Shown piece after piece: positions 1-7,038 of a stretch of DNA of 16,113 nucleotides. The translations under genes were made by a program, and so were the position numbers. How positions within the stretch are numbered: the first letter of the stretch is position 1; every line of letters starts with the position of its first letter. A model generated the notes under the pieces. That model ran no database searches. It saw nothing but the letters and a program-made list of their open reading frames with translations, and was not told the origin of the DNA. The stretch covers positions 1 through 16,113 of the forward strand of contig CAAHDV010000221.1 of assembly GCA_900770535.1 (NCBI GenBank), in the 5' to 3' direction. The stretch comes from Lachnospiraceae bacterium. Its GTDB lineage: Bacteria > Bacillota > Clostridia > Lachnospirales > Lachnospiraceae.

Positions 1-153
1 ATTCTTACCAAAATTAAGTTTTAAACTAAAATTTTCTTACTTATAATCACGAACAATTTTCCATATTCTGTATGGATTCACTGTCATTATTATAAAAGAA
101 TTGTTATGGGATTTCAATGAGTTTTTCATGGAAATATCAGATAAATAGCAGAT
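1..153. other. AT-rich intergenic left edge
   Basis: No gene is visible here. The stretch is strongly AT-rich. TTCTTAC occurs twice (2-8 and 34-40), and a TATAAT hexamer lies at 42-47 on the + strand without a convincing -35 box 17 bp upstream. It may hold the control region of a gene beyond the left edge, or simply spacer. Nothing further can be supported. Confidence 0.4.
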
Positions 154-177
154 AAAGCCCCGCATTGCAGGGCTTTT
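154..177 (-). terminator. Hairpin terminator after the LarA-like gene
   Basis: An AAAGCCCCGC / GCAGGGCTTT stem with one mismatch and a 3-nt loop lies 25 nt past the stop codon of the LarA-like gene. The T-tract on the - strand side is short (CTTTATCT), so it is a moderate intrinsic terminator. It could also act on + strand transcripts. Confidence 0.6.
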
Positions 178-202
178 CAGAAATCCTGTCATTCCTGGCA
201 GT

Positions 203-1510
203 TTATATAACCGGTGTCAGCAAGGTTCCATCTTCCGTAAACTCTAAAGCTTCCGGTTCAGAAAGTGCCGTCACTCCCGGATATTTTCCGGCTTTTACAT
301 CTTCATAATAGCTTTCCGAAAGCATGATTGTGCCAATATGAAGCGTATTGGAAATCCGCACCATGCGCACATGCTCCCGGTCAATCTGGTTTGCGGTCCG
401 GATGCATGCCTGAATTGCTTCCCTGTCATCCGCAACCACCGGCGGCATCATGCCGGAACGCAGCACAGTGCTCGTAAAGCAGTTCGTATAAATAACATCC
501 AGATCCAGCTTATCAAAAATCCGTTTTGTAATAATATCCGCAAGTCCCATGCCATTGGCATTTCCATGGGACGAATCCCGAAGGTCCAGAAAGCATGTCC
601 GTTTCACCTTAAGACCACCCGAACCAAATTCCGTGGACCATGTTCCGGAAATATTCGGATCCACGCCTGTTCCACTGAAATTTTTTCCGATTTCATCAAC
701 AACCAGTACATCTGCTTCCTTCACCAGAATACTCGGCATATTGGCAAATGCGATTTTCAACAGTTCCGGTTCCCGCTCAAAAATTTTCTCAGCCGGAATT
801 GCCTCAATCATTGCAGTCTCATCGTAAGCATTTTCAATACAGGGAATTGCAAACAAAATATTGGATTTCTCCACAACCACCTTTGCGTTTGCCGGCAAAT
901 TCCGTGCCATATTGCCCAGGCCGTCACTGTGCACGCTTTCTGCGCCCTTCTGTTTGCCAAGTCCTACTACCATCATCTTGCAGACACCACTTTCATACGG
1001 TCCGCGGAATGCGTTATGCGGCTTGATCCGGCAGGAAATGATGATTCCATCTGCTTCATTTGCATTTTTATCCTGATAAACCGGTTTTCCATACTCAGAA
1101 TATCCAAGCAATACGGTTTCCATGGAAGATTTCACCGGACATCCCATGGCTTCTTCCGTAATGCCATAACCGGCCAGCAATTCCTTCTGGCTCTCTGCCT
1201 TTGCGCCTCCATGGCTTCCCATGGCCGGAACAATAAACGGGCTGGCTCCCTGCTCCTTGACAAACTCCACAATCGTCCGGGTAATCACATCCACATTGGC
1301 AACGCCCCGGCTGCCCGCTGTGATTGCAATGCGCATCCCCGGCTGAATTCTGGATGCAATCTCCGGTCTGGACAATTCCTTTCTCACCGCTTCCGGAATC
1401 TGTTCACGCTCAATACGATCTTTTTTGAATGCCTGCTCCGCACGAAACATTTTAGGAATTGAAACATGTTTAAGCAGTTCCGATACACTTCCACCCTTTA
1501 CCGGTCCCAT
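203..1510 (-). CDS. LarA-like (DUF2088) putative nickel-pincer 2-hydroxyacid racemase/epimerase
   Basis: This 435-residue protein belongs to the lactate-racemase-like DUF2088 superfamily. In Lactiplantibacillus LarA, His108 and His174 are the acid-base pair, Lys184 carries the pincer nucleotide and His200 ligates nickel. Here His100 (in MGSHGG), His165 (in RIKPH), Lys178 (in GVCKMMVVGLG) and His194 (in ESVHSDG) fall in the same order with almost the same spacing (65, 13, 16 versus 66, 10, 16). A nickel-dependent racemase or epimerase of a hydroxy acid is therefore plausible; the substrate is unknown. The ATG start is supported by an AGGAGGGG ribosome site. No cofactor-maturation genes (larB, larC, larE) are in the window. 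The gene is divergent from the LysR gene at 1691, which probably controls it. The superfamily call is firm; the racemase activity is inference. Confidence 0.8.
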   Translation of the reverse strand: MGPVKGGSVSELLKHVSIPKMFRAEQAFKKDRIEREQIPEAVRKELSRPEIASRIQPGMRIAITAGSRGVANVDVITRTIVEFVKEQGASPFIVPAMGSHGGAKAESQKELLAGYGITEEAMGCPVKSSMETVLLGYSEYGKPVYQDKNANEADGIIISCRIKPHNAFRGPYESGVCKMMVVGLGKQKGAESVHSDGLGNMARNLPANAKVVVEKSNILFAIPCIENAYDETAMIEAIPAEKIFEREPELLKIAFANMPSILVKEADVLVVDEIGKNFSGTGVDPNISGTWSTEFGSGGLKVKRTCFLDLRDSSHGNANGMGLADIITKRIFDKLDLDVIYTNCFTSTVLRSGMMPPVVADDREAIQACIRTANQIDREHVRMVRISNTLHIGTIMLSESYYEDVKAGKYPGVTALSEPEALEFTEDGTLLTPVI

Positions 1511-1578
1511 ATAACCCCTCCTTTTTTCTGTTCCTTTCCTTCATTTTGGAAATGTCACAACTCTGTTTCTCTGGTTTC

Positions 1579-1607
1579 ATCATATCAATCCATTCATAAA
1601 AAGTAAA
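1579..1607 (-). promoter_or_regulatory. Predicted promoter of the LarA-like gene
   Basis: Read on the - strand, a TTTACT -35 box (1602-1607) and a TATGAT -10 box (1579-1584) are separated by exactly 17 bp. The -35 box sits inside an AT-rich dyad (1598-1619). A T-N11-A dyad is centred 29 bp further upstream. The layout matches the promoters of the glpA-like operon, gudD and the permease. Confidence 0.6.
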
Positions 1608-1619
1608 TTTAAACTTTTT
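1598..1619. promoter_or_regulatory. Dyad overlapping the -35 box of the LarA-like gene
   Basis: Perfect 7-bp arms AAAAAGT / ACTTTTT are separated by 8 bp and cover the predicted -35 box. LysR-type regulators usually have a second, activation site in this position. It may equally be chance in AT-rich DNA. Confidence 0.35.
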
Positions 1620-1624
1620 TATGT

Positions 1625-1652
1625 TTTATTTAGTTTTTCTAAATGTTATACT
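1625..1652 (+). promoter_or_regulatory. Possible promoter of the first LysR gene
   Basis: A TATACT -10 box (1647-1652) is preceded at 16 bp by a weak TTTATT -35 box (1625-1630). The T-N11-A dyad occupies the spacer. The -10 box is convincing; the -35 box is poor, as is common for autoregulated LysR genes. Confidence 0.4.
1629..1643. promoter_or_regulatory. Predicted LysR operator (T-N11-A dyad)
   Basis: The inverted repeat TTTAG-TTTTT-CTAAA contains the 13-mer TTAGTTTTTCTAA, which recurs unchanged at 7007-7019 upstream of the glpA-like operon. Its centre is 29 bp upstream of the -35 box of the LarA-like gene, about position -65, the classical recognition site of LysR regulators. It also lies between the predicted -35 and -10 boxes of the divergent LysR gene, which would allow autorepression. 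Confidence 0.6.
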
Positions 1653-1690
1653 GATTTCATCAATCATCAAAAACAGAGTTGGAGTACGCT

Positions 1691-2620
1691 ATGAATCTAA
1701 AAGAAATTGAGTACATTGTCACGTTAGCACAGGAACAGAAGCTGACCCGTGCCGCGGAAAAACTTTTTATTACCCCGTCCGCCCTGACCCAGCAGGTCAC
1801 AAATCTGGAGAAACGGCTTGGCCTTCCGCTCTTTTACCGTTCCCGCAATGGATGGCTCCCAACAGAGGCAGGGAGTATTTACCTTCAGTCTGCCCGCGAA
1901 ATCTTACAGATCCGCCAGAAAACCGATAAAAGACTGCAGGACCTCGCAGACTCACGGCAGGGCACCTTAAATGTGGGAATTACCTCCGAGCATGGCAGCT
2001 CCACCTTCACCCACATCTACCCCGCATTTCATAAACAGTATTCCGAAGTGACCATTAACATTTACGAAACCAACGTCCGCAGCCAGCAGCAGATGCTTGC
2101 CTCCTGCGAACTGGATCTTGGCATTATGACGCTTTCCAGACACCAGCAAACGGAAGATGTCTATATTCCCCTTGCCAATGAAGAAATTGTACTGGCGGTT
2201 CCATCCCTTCATCCAGCCTGTCATCTGGCAGTTCCAACAGCGCAAAGTCCTTATCCCGAGCTGAATCCGGACAATATCTGCCACGAACCCTTTGCCATGA
2301 TGTACAAACAGTCCACCATGTATGAAGTCATCAGCCAGACCTTTCAGGAATATGATTTTTCCCCGGAAACCCTGTTTTACGCCCAGCGCTCTGTTACCGC
2401 CCTGGAAATGGTATCGGCCGGCATCTGCTGCAGTGTTGTTCCGAGCTTTTTTGCCGCAGGCGCCTGGCAGAGAAGTTTCCCAAATGTATCATTCTTCTCA
2501 TTTCCCTCCCATCCCACCTGGACGATCAATGCCAGCTATAAAAAAGGCAGTTATCTCACTGCCGCTGCCCAGTATTTCATACAACTCGCCCGGGAGTACT
2601 GGGGCGAACTGGCACTCTGA
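1691..2620 (+). CDS. LysR-family transcriptional regulator 1
   Basis: A 309-residue LysR-type regulator. The N-terminal winged helix-turn-helix covers roughly residues 1-60 (AAEKLFITPSALTQQ, then LEKRLGLPLFYRSR), followed by a linker helix and a periplasmic-binding-like effector domain from about residue 90. The ATG at 1691 is chosen because GGAG lies 6 nt upstream; the frame also opens at a TTG at 1679 with no ribosome site of its own. It closely resembles the regulators at 7039 and 9638, including the C-terminal ending ...LAREYW. It is divergent from the LarA-like gene and shares a T-N11-A dyad with it, so it probably controls that gene and itself. The inducer is unknown. Confidence 0.93.
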   Translation: MNLKEIEYIVTLAQEQKLTRAAEKLFITPSALTQQVTNLEKRLGLPLFYRSRNGWLPTEAGSIYLQSAREILQIRQKTDKRLQDLADSRQGTLNVGITSEHGSSTFTHIYPAFHKQYSEVTINIYETNVRSQQQMLASCELDLGIMTLSRHQQTEDVYIPLANEEIVLAVPSLHPACHLAVPTAQSPYPELNPDNICHEPFAMMYKQSTMYEVISQTFQEYDFSPETLFYAQRSVTALEMVSAGICCSVVPSFFAAGAWQRSFPNVSFFSFPSHPTWTINASYKKGSYLTAAAQYFIQLAREYWGELAL

Positions 2621-2624
2621 ATAA

Positions 2625-2653
2625 TTTACATTTTTTTGTCCATTTGCTATAAT
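2625..2653 (+). promoter_or_regulatory. Predicted promoter of the second LysR gene
   Basis: TTTACA (2625-2630), a 17-bp spacer and a perfect TATAAT (2648-2653) start 5 nt after the stop of the preceding LysR gene. The second regulator is therefore probably transcribed independently of the first. Confidence 0.65.
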
Positions 2654-2718
2654 GATAAAATGCAATCAACAACTGACGAACTTTGAAATACACAGGAAAT
2701 ACTCACGGAGGTACTCTT

Positions 2719-3660
2719 TTGGACGTTAAATATCTGAACTACATTCTGGCAATCGCCAACCGGCACAACATGACAAAAGCAGCGGAAGACTTATTCGTCT
2801 CCCAGTCCTCTTTAAGCCAGTATCTTTCCAGGCTGGAACAGGAGCTCGGCACCCCGCTCTTTGTCCGTTCCAAAAGTGACTTAAGCCTGACTCCCGCCGG
2901 CGTCCTCTATGTGGAAGCCGCCCAAAAGGTCGTAAAAATCCAGAAGGAACTCTATCAGAACATCGCGGCACTGAGCCAGAAGGGCCGCATCCGCGTGGGC
3001 GTCACCTCCAACTGGGGGCTGCGCATGCTGACTGAGATTATTCCGCTGTTCCGGGAACAGTATCCGGGCATCATCATTGAGATTACCGAAACCAGTCTGC
3101 CAGCCTTCAAAAAGGCCCTGTCGGAGGGTACACTGGATGTCGGGCTTGCTGCCGATGTGAGCACGGTTCCCTACGGCAGTCTGGTGCAGGTACTCCGCGA
3201 GGAAGAGATATTCCTCGCTGTATCCATGTTTCACCCGTACGCGCTGACGCATCTGTCCGGAACACCAATTACCGCAGAGGAAGTAAAAGCAAACTTCGCG
3301 AACGACAGCCTTTTATTATCCAAAAAGGGGTCCTCCCTGCGCATGATCGGAGACCAGTTCTTTGACTCTTGCGGTTTTGAACCCGTTGCCGTGTGTGAGA
3401 CCAACAACATCGCTGCCACTCGCAGCATGGTAGCCCAGAATGCCGGTGTCGCATTTATCTCAGAGTCCTGCTCCATCAACCGCAACAACATCGCCTACTA
3501 TCCGCTCTCCCCGGCCATGAAGCGCTTAAACCTGGTGGTACGCCAGAAGGACTGGGTCTTAAACGAGCCGGAACAGACCTTTATGGATCATATTTTAAAT
3601 TATTTTAAGCAGAATACCGAACATCCTTATCTGGCAGAGAAATATTCGATTTCTTTTTAG
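2719..3660 (+). CDS. LysR-family transcriptional regulator 2
   Basis: A 313-residue LysR-type regulator with an N-terminal helix-turn-helix (AAEDLFVSQSSLSQYLSRLE, about residues 17-36) and an effector-binding domain in the rest. The start is a TTG at 2719, preceded by GGAGG at 2707-2711 with 7 nt spacing; an upstream TTG at 2683 has no ribosome site. It is the most divergent of the four regulators here: the recognition-helix region differs, and the C-terminus lacks the shared REYW-type ending. It runs in tandem after regulator 1 with its own promoter and converges on the redox operon. No divergent target gene sits beside it, so its target is unclear. Confidence 0.93.
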   Translation: MDVKYLNYILAIANRHNMTKAAEDLFVSQSSLSQYLSRLEQELGTPLFVRSKSDLSLTPAGVLYVEAAQKVVKIQKELYQNIAALSQKGRIRVGVTSNWGLRMLTEIIPLFREQYPGIIIEITETSLPAFKKALSEGTLDVGLAADVSTVPYGSLVQVLREEEIFLAVSMFHPYALTHLSGTPITAEEVKANFANDSLLLSKKGSSLRMIGDQFFDSCGFEPVAVCETNNIAATRSMVAQNAGVAFISESCSINRNNIAYYPLSPAMKRLNLVVRQKDWVLNEPEQTFMDHILNYFKQNTEHPYLAEKYSISF

Positions 3661-3686
3661 GAAAAGGCACCGGTTCCCTACAACAA

Positions 3687-3714
3687 AAATGGAGTCCGTT
3701 TCCGGGCTCCATTT
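3687..3714. terminator. Bidirectional terminator between LysR 2 and the redox operon
   Basis: AAATGGAG and CTCCATTT form 8-bp arms, extended by further CC/GG pairing around a short loop. The - strand tail (CATTTTTGTTG) is a good T-tract, so the hairpin ends the redox operon. It can also stop transcripts from the LysR gene, whose stop lies 27 nt upstream. Confidence 0.7.
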
Positions 3715-3732
3715 CGCGTCTGTCTTCTGCTC

Positions 3733-3805
3733 GCAGCTGCTCTTTGTCTGGCATCTGCCATTTGTCTGCATCCGCACTTTTCCGCATTTGCACTTTTCCG
3801 TGTTT
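3733..3805 (-). repeat. Degenerate ~16-nt tandem repeat after the DUF1667 gene
   Basis: On the - strand, units built around CGGAAAAGTGC and then GCAGACAAATGG / GCCAGACAAAGAG follow one another with a period of roughly 16-17 nt, decaying with distance. The stretch lies between the DUF1667 stop and the operon terminator. It stays open in the DUF1667 frame and would encode a highly charged tail if the TAG stop were read through. Confidence 0.4.
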
Positions 3806-3817
3806 GCTCTTTTTTGC

Positions 3818-4180
3818 CTATTGCTCTGCTTCTACCGTTCTGGTCACAATGACATTGCTTCCCAGTCCCAGCACGTTTTCAATCACAACCTCGCCCTCAT
3901 GAACCGGTGCGGTGCGTTTTACTTTGCGGATCTCGTTCATGACATCGAAGATCTTTGCCTTCGGGATCGGAGCGCTTAAGCGGACGCTGGCCAGCGGCAT
4001 CTCACCACCCTCCACCAGAATGGAAGTCGCGATGTTTCGCATCGGGTTTACCAGCTCCTGCTCTACATATTCATAGCCGCGTTTGCACTTGTTTCCGGTG
4101 ACGGAATACGGCGCTTCGCTTCCCTCCGCGGTAATCTCACAGCCCTGCGGGCACATAATACAGGTAAAGGTTCTTAACAT
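3818..4180 (-). CDS. DUF1667 small cysteine-motif protein of the GlpA-like redox operon
   Basis: A 120-residue DUF1667 protein, the usual length for the family. The N-terminus has Cys7, Cys10 and Cys14 (CxxCPxGC, CIMCPQGC) and Cys32 (NKCKRG), a set that could bind an iron-sulfur cluster or zinc. The family nearly always accompanies a GlpA-like dehydrogenase and a FAD oxidoreductase, and is thought to be a third component of that complex, possibly in electron transfer. It is the last gene of the operon. Its start overlaps the oxidoreductase stop by 7 nt, and GGAGGTGAG upstream of the ATG fixes the start. It ends in TAG, and the frame stays open beyond it. Confidence 0.9.
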   Translation of the reverse strand: MLRTFTCIMCPQGCEITAEGSEAPYSVTGNKCKRGYEYVEQELVNPMRNIATSILVEGGEMPLASVRLSAPIPKAKIFDVMNEIRKVKRTAPVHEGEVVIENVLGLGSNVIVTRTVEAEQ

Positions 4181-5409
4181 ACCACTCTCACCTCCAGGTT
4201 ATCCTTCTCGTTCAGTTCCTCCGGTTTTAAGGCAATCTGGATCATCTCTGCCGGAAGAGCCTTCGGGAATTTCTTCTGTTTTACCAGGTGGTCACCCTGC
4301 CACAGCTCTACGGTGCAGTTTCTCACCGGTTTTCTCATACGGAAGGACACAGTTACATTTCCTGTACCGCTGAAACGGGCCGGGGTCAGCTGGCCTACCA
4401 TGTTGTCTCCGGTGATGGCAAGGCCACACTCCGGAAGGGTTCCTTCCCGAATATAGCGCGCTGCTCCATCTGCCAGTTCCTCTGCCTCCATGGAAACAAA
4501 ATCCACCAGGTCATGGACATGGAGCACGTTTCCTGCAGCGAAGACACCCGGAACGGTGGTCTGAAAGTTCTCATCTACAGACGCGCCCTTGGTTCCCTCA
4601 TCCTGCTTTGCGCCGGCCATCCAGGTCAGCTCATTCTCCGGGATCAGACCTACGGAAAGGATCAGGGTATCGCACGGGTACTCTTTTTCGGTTCCCGGAA
4701 TCGGCTGCAGCTTGTCATCTACCTCGGAAATGACTACGCTCTCCAGACGGTCCACGCCGCGGATCTCGGTTACAGAATGACTTAAGTGCAGCGGAATCTG
4801 GTAATCATTTAAGCACTGCTCAATGTTTCTCGGAAGTCCGCTGGCATACGGCTGAATCTCAAACACACCAAGTACTTTTGCGCCTTCCAGAGTCATACGT
4901 CTTGCCATGATCATGCCGATATCACCGGAGCCAAGAATGACTACATTTTTGCCTGGCATACGGTTCTTCAAGTTGATGTAAGCCTGAGCCACACCGGCGG
5001 TGTACACGCCAGCCGGACGGGTACCCGGTGTGCTGATGGCGCCGCGGGTACGCTCTCTGCAGCCCATAGCCAGGATCACAGCCTTTGCCTGGATCTCCAG
5101 CAGTCCCTCCGGGGATGCCGCGAACACCTGCTTGTCCGGTGTCAGCTCCAGTACGGTGGTATCCGTCATGTACGGAATGCCCAGTTCTTTTACCTGCTTT
5201 GCGAAGCGGGAAGCGTACTCCGGGCCGCTTAAGGTCTCACCGAAACGGGTCAGGCCAAAGCCATCGTGAATACACTGGCGCAGGATGCCGCCCAGTCCTT
5301 TTTCCCGTTCCAGGATCAGAATATCATGAATGCCCTTTTTCCAGAGTTCCAGCGCAGCCGCCAGTCCGGCCGGGCCGCCGCCGATAATTACTACATCTAC
5401 ATTTCTCAT
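4174..5409 (-). CDS. FAD/NAD-dependent oxidoreductase, GlpA-associated
   Basis: A 411-residue pyridine-nucleotide-disulfide-type oxidoreductase. The FAD-binding GGGPAG lies at residues 10-15, a second nucleotide-binding GSGDIG at 160-165, and the late FAD contact (TTVPGVFAAGN) near residue 290. The C-terminal ~80 residues form a small extra domain. This type pairs with GlpA-like dehydrogenases in anaerobic Firmicutes and probably moves electrons between the dehydrogenase flavin and NAD(P) or another carrier. It overlaps the upstream dehydrogenase by 4 nt and the downstream DUF1667 gene by 7 nt, so translation is probably coupled. The physiological acceptor cannot be told from sequence. Confidence 0.92.
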   Translation of the reverse strand: MRNVDVVIIGGGPAGLAAALELWKKGIHDILILEREKGLGGILRQCIHDGFGLTRFGETLSGPEYASRFAKQVKELGIPYMTDTTVLELTPDKQVFAASPEGLLEIQAKAVILAMGCRERTRGAISTPGTRPAGVYTAGVAQAYINLKNRMPGKNVVILGSGDIGMIMARRMTLEGAKVLGVFEIQPYASGLPRNIEQCLNDYQIPLHLSHSVTEIRGVDRLESVVISEVDDKLQPIPGTEKEYPCDTLILSVGLIPENELTWMAGAKQDEGTKGASVDENFQTTVPGVFAAGNVLHVHDLVDFVSMEAEELADGAARYIREGTLPECGLAITGDNMVGQLTPARFSGTGNVTVSFRMRKPVRNCTVELWQGDHLVKQKKFPKALPAEMIQIALKPEELNEKDNLEVRVVC

Positions 5410-6869
5410 TTTACGTCCCTGACCTTTCCTGTGAAAATATAAGAATCCCGTTTGGAGTACCGTACCTCTTCCGGAGCAAGATGCTTCTCCTGCTCGATCA
5501 TCTCGGTGATACGGGTCTCGCAGTAACCGCCCTGGCAGCGTCCCATGGTGGCGCGGGTACGGTTCTTGATGCCGGTCACGGTGCAGACACCCAGCGGATT
5601 GCGGATCGCGTCCAGAATCTCCGCCTTGGTCACGGTCTCACAGCGGCATACCACCTCGCCGTAGAGCGGATTTTCCTTGATGGCTGCCATCTGCTCCTCA
5701 TGACTCATCTCATGGAAGCGTTTCTTCACCGGACGTACCGGGTCAAAGTTCTCATTCTTCTGCGGCTGCTCCTTCTTCACTAATAATGCCACAGCACGGC
5801 GTGCCAACGGCAGGGCGCAGGTCACACCCGGAGACTCAATGCCCACCAGGTTTACCGTATGCGGATGCGCGTCATCGGACTCTAACAGGAAATCCAGGAT
5901 TTCTCCGGTCTCCGGGTTGTAGCGTTTCCAGCGGATTCCGGCAAAGTTGCGGATAAAGTATTCCCGCTTCATCTGCTTGAACATCTTGCTGCCATCACGG
6001 AACAAGCCGTCCATATGCTCCTTGGTTACCACATAGTCCTCGCGGTCTTCGGTCACATAGGAATCCGGTCCCACCAGCACATTGCCGTCCACCGTCGGAG
6101 TTGCATGGGTAGAGAAACCACCCTTATCGTTCGGAGCCGGGTAAACCGGGATGGAAAGGAACTTTCCTGCCTTTTTATCCAGCACATAATACTCACCCTT
6201 AAAGCCCTTCACCGGGTAATTCGGATAGCCCAGCATCTCGGAAATCTCAGATGCATACATGCCGGCACAGTTGATGACCCATTTGGTCTCAAAGGTATCG
6301 TTCTCGGTCTTTACCACCCAGACATCCTTCGCCTCGTCCCGGGTGATGCCCGTCACCTTCTGGCCAAAATGAAACTTCACACCATTCTGGCAAGCATTCT
6401 CCGCCAGGCCGATGGTGTACTGCATCGGATCCAGAATACCGGAAGACGGCACATACATCGCAAACTCACCGCCCGCGTTCGGGTCAATGCGGTTGATCTC
6501 ATCCTTATCGATCATGCGCATGCCCTTGACACCGTTCTCCTCACCAATGGCTTTGTATTTTAAGATATTTTCCCGGTCATGGTCGGTAAAGCCAACCACC
6601 AGCTTACCGGTGCGCTTAAACGGAACACCAAGCTCCTTTGCCACCTGGTCAAACTCCTGGTTTCCCTCTACGGCACACTCTGCCTTTAAGCTTCCCGGTT
6701 TATAGGTAAATCCGGCGTGAAGCATACCGGTGTTGCGGCTGCTGTTTCCGCATGCCACATCCAGTTCCTTCTCCAGCACCGCAGCCTTTAACTGGTAACG
6801 GGATAACTCCCGCGCCACAGCTGAACCGACAACGCCGGCGCCGATCACGATCACATCATAGGACATCAT
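5406..6869 (-). CDS. GlpA-like FAD-dependent dehydrogenase with C-terminal BFD [2Fe-2S] domain
   Basis: A 487-residue protein. An N-terminal DAO-type FAD domain carries GAGVVG at residues 10-15. A substrate domain runs to about residue 365. A C-terminal BFD-like domain holds Cys408, Cys410, Cys445 and Cys450 (CRC...CQGGYC), as in the anaerobic glycerol-3-phosphate dehydrogenase GlpA. It is the first gene of the three-gene redox operon, and the tight overlaps suggest one complex. Automatic annotation would call it glycerol-3-phosphate dehydrogenase, but no glycerol kinase or facilitator is nearby, while a divergent LysR and sugar-acid genes are. A hydroxy-acid or sugar-acid substrate is at least as likely. 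The start has two adjacent ATG codons behind AGGAAGGG. Confidence 0.9.
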   Translation of the reverse strand: MMSYDVIVIGAGVVGSAVARELSRYQLKAAVLEKELDVACGNSSRNTGMLHAGFTYKPGSLKAECAVEGNQEFDQVAKELGVPFKRTGKLVVGFTDHDRENILKYKAIGEENGVKGMRMIDKDEINRIDPNAGGEFAMYVPSSGILDPMQYTIGLAENACQNGVKFHFGQKVTGITRDEAKDVWVVKTENDTFETKWVINCAGMYASEISEMLGYPNYPVKGFKGEYYVLDKKAGKFLSIPVYPAPNDKGGFSTHATPTVDGNVLVGPDSYVTEDREDYVVTKEHMDGLFRDGSKMFKQMKREYFIRNFAGIRWKRYNPETGEILDFLLESDDAHPHTVNLVGIESPGVTCALPLARRAVALLVKKEQPQKNENFDPVRPVKKRFHEMSHEEQMAAIKENPLYGEVVCRCETVTKAEILDAIRNPLGVCTVTGIKNRTRATMGRCQGGYCETRITEMIEQEKHLAPEEVRYSKRDSYIFTGKVRDVK

Positions 6870-6955
6870 ACTGACCCTTCCTCACTTTCTCATTTCTCCT
6901 GAAACTGCTGCCGAAAATCTCCACTCCGCCCGCAGCTTGTCTTATTGATAATCAC

Positions 6956-6984
6956 ATTGTATAATAGCTTCGTATATCAGTCAA
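6956..6984 (-). promoter_or_regulatory. Predicted promoter of the redox operon
   Basis: Read on the - strand, TTGACT (6979-6984) and TACAAT (6956-6961) are 17 bp apart, leaving a leader of about 80 nt. The 12-bp palindrome ATTTATATAAAT (6985-6996) abuts the -35 box. The LysR dyad is centred 29 bp upstream. Confidence 0.65.
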
Positions 6985-7005
6985 ATTTATATAAATAATA
7001 TTTGT

Positions 7006-7020
7006 GTTAGTTTTTCTAAC
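7006..7020. promoter_or_regulatory. Predicted LysR operator (T-N11-A dyad)
   Basis: The perfect inverted repeat GTTAG-TTTTT-CTAAC shares the 13-mer TTAGTTTTTCTAA with the site at 1630-1642, and has the same 29-bp offset from the target -35 box. It ends 4 nt before the ribosome site of the divergent LysR gene, so bound regulator would also block its own gene. No convincing promoter for that LysR gene could be assigned. Confidence 0.65.
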
Positions 7021-7038
7021 ATATAGGAGAAATCAGCC

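Noticed and set aside
1..60. LysR-type operator at the left edge
   Set aside because: The AT-rich repeats resemble the other sites only loosely; there is no 13-bp T-N11-A dyad at a fixed distance from a credible -35 box.
338..1462. Long + strand open frame of 374 codons opposite the LarA-like gene
   Set aside because: Its translation is rich in Cys, His and Arg with no domain character and no ribosome site; it is the antisense shadow of a well-supported gene.
3689..3979. + strand frame of 96 codons past the LysR 2 terminator
   Set aside because: It is antisense to DUF1667 and the repeat, has biased composition, and lacks a ribosome site.
5406..6869. Calling this gene glpA (anaerobic glycerol-3-phosphate dehydrogenase) outright
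   Set aside because: The fold and [2Fe-2S] domain fit, but no glycerol gene is near and the regulator belongs to the sugar-acid set, so only GlpA-like is supported.
6985..7025. Promoter for the LysR gene at 7039
   Set aside because: Several AT-rich hexamers resemble -10 boxes (6990-6995, 6996-7001, 7017-7022) but none has a usable -35 box at the right distance.
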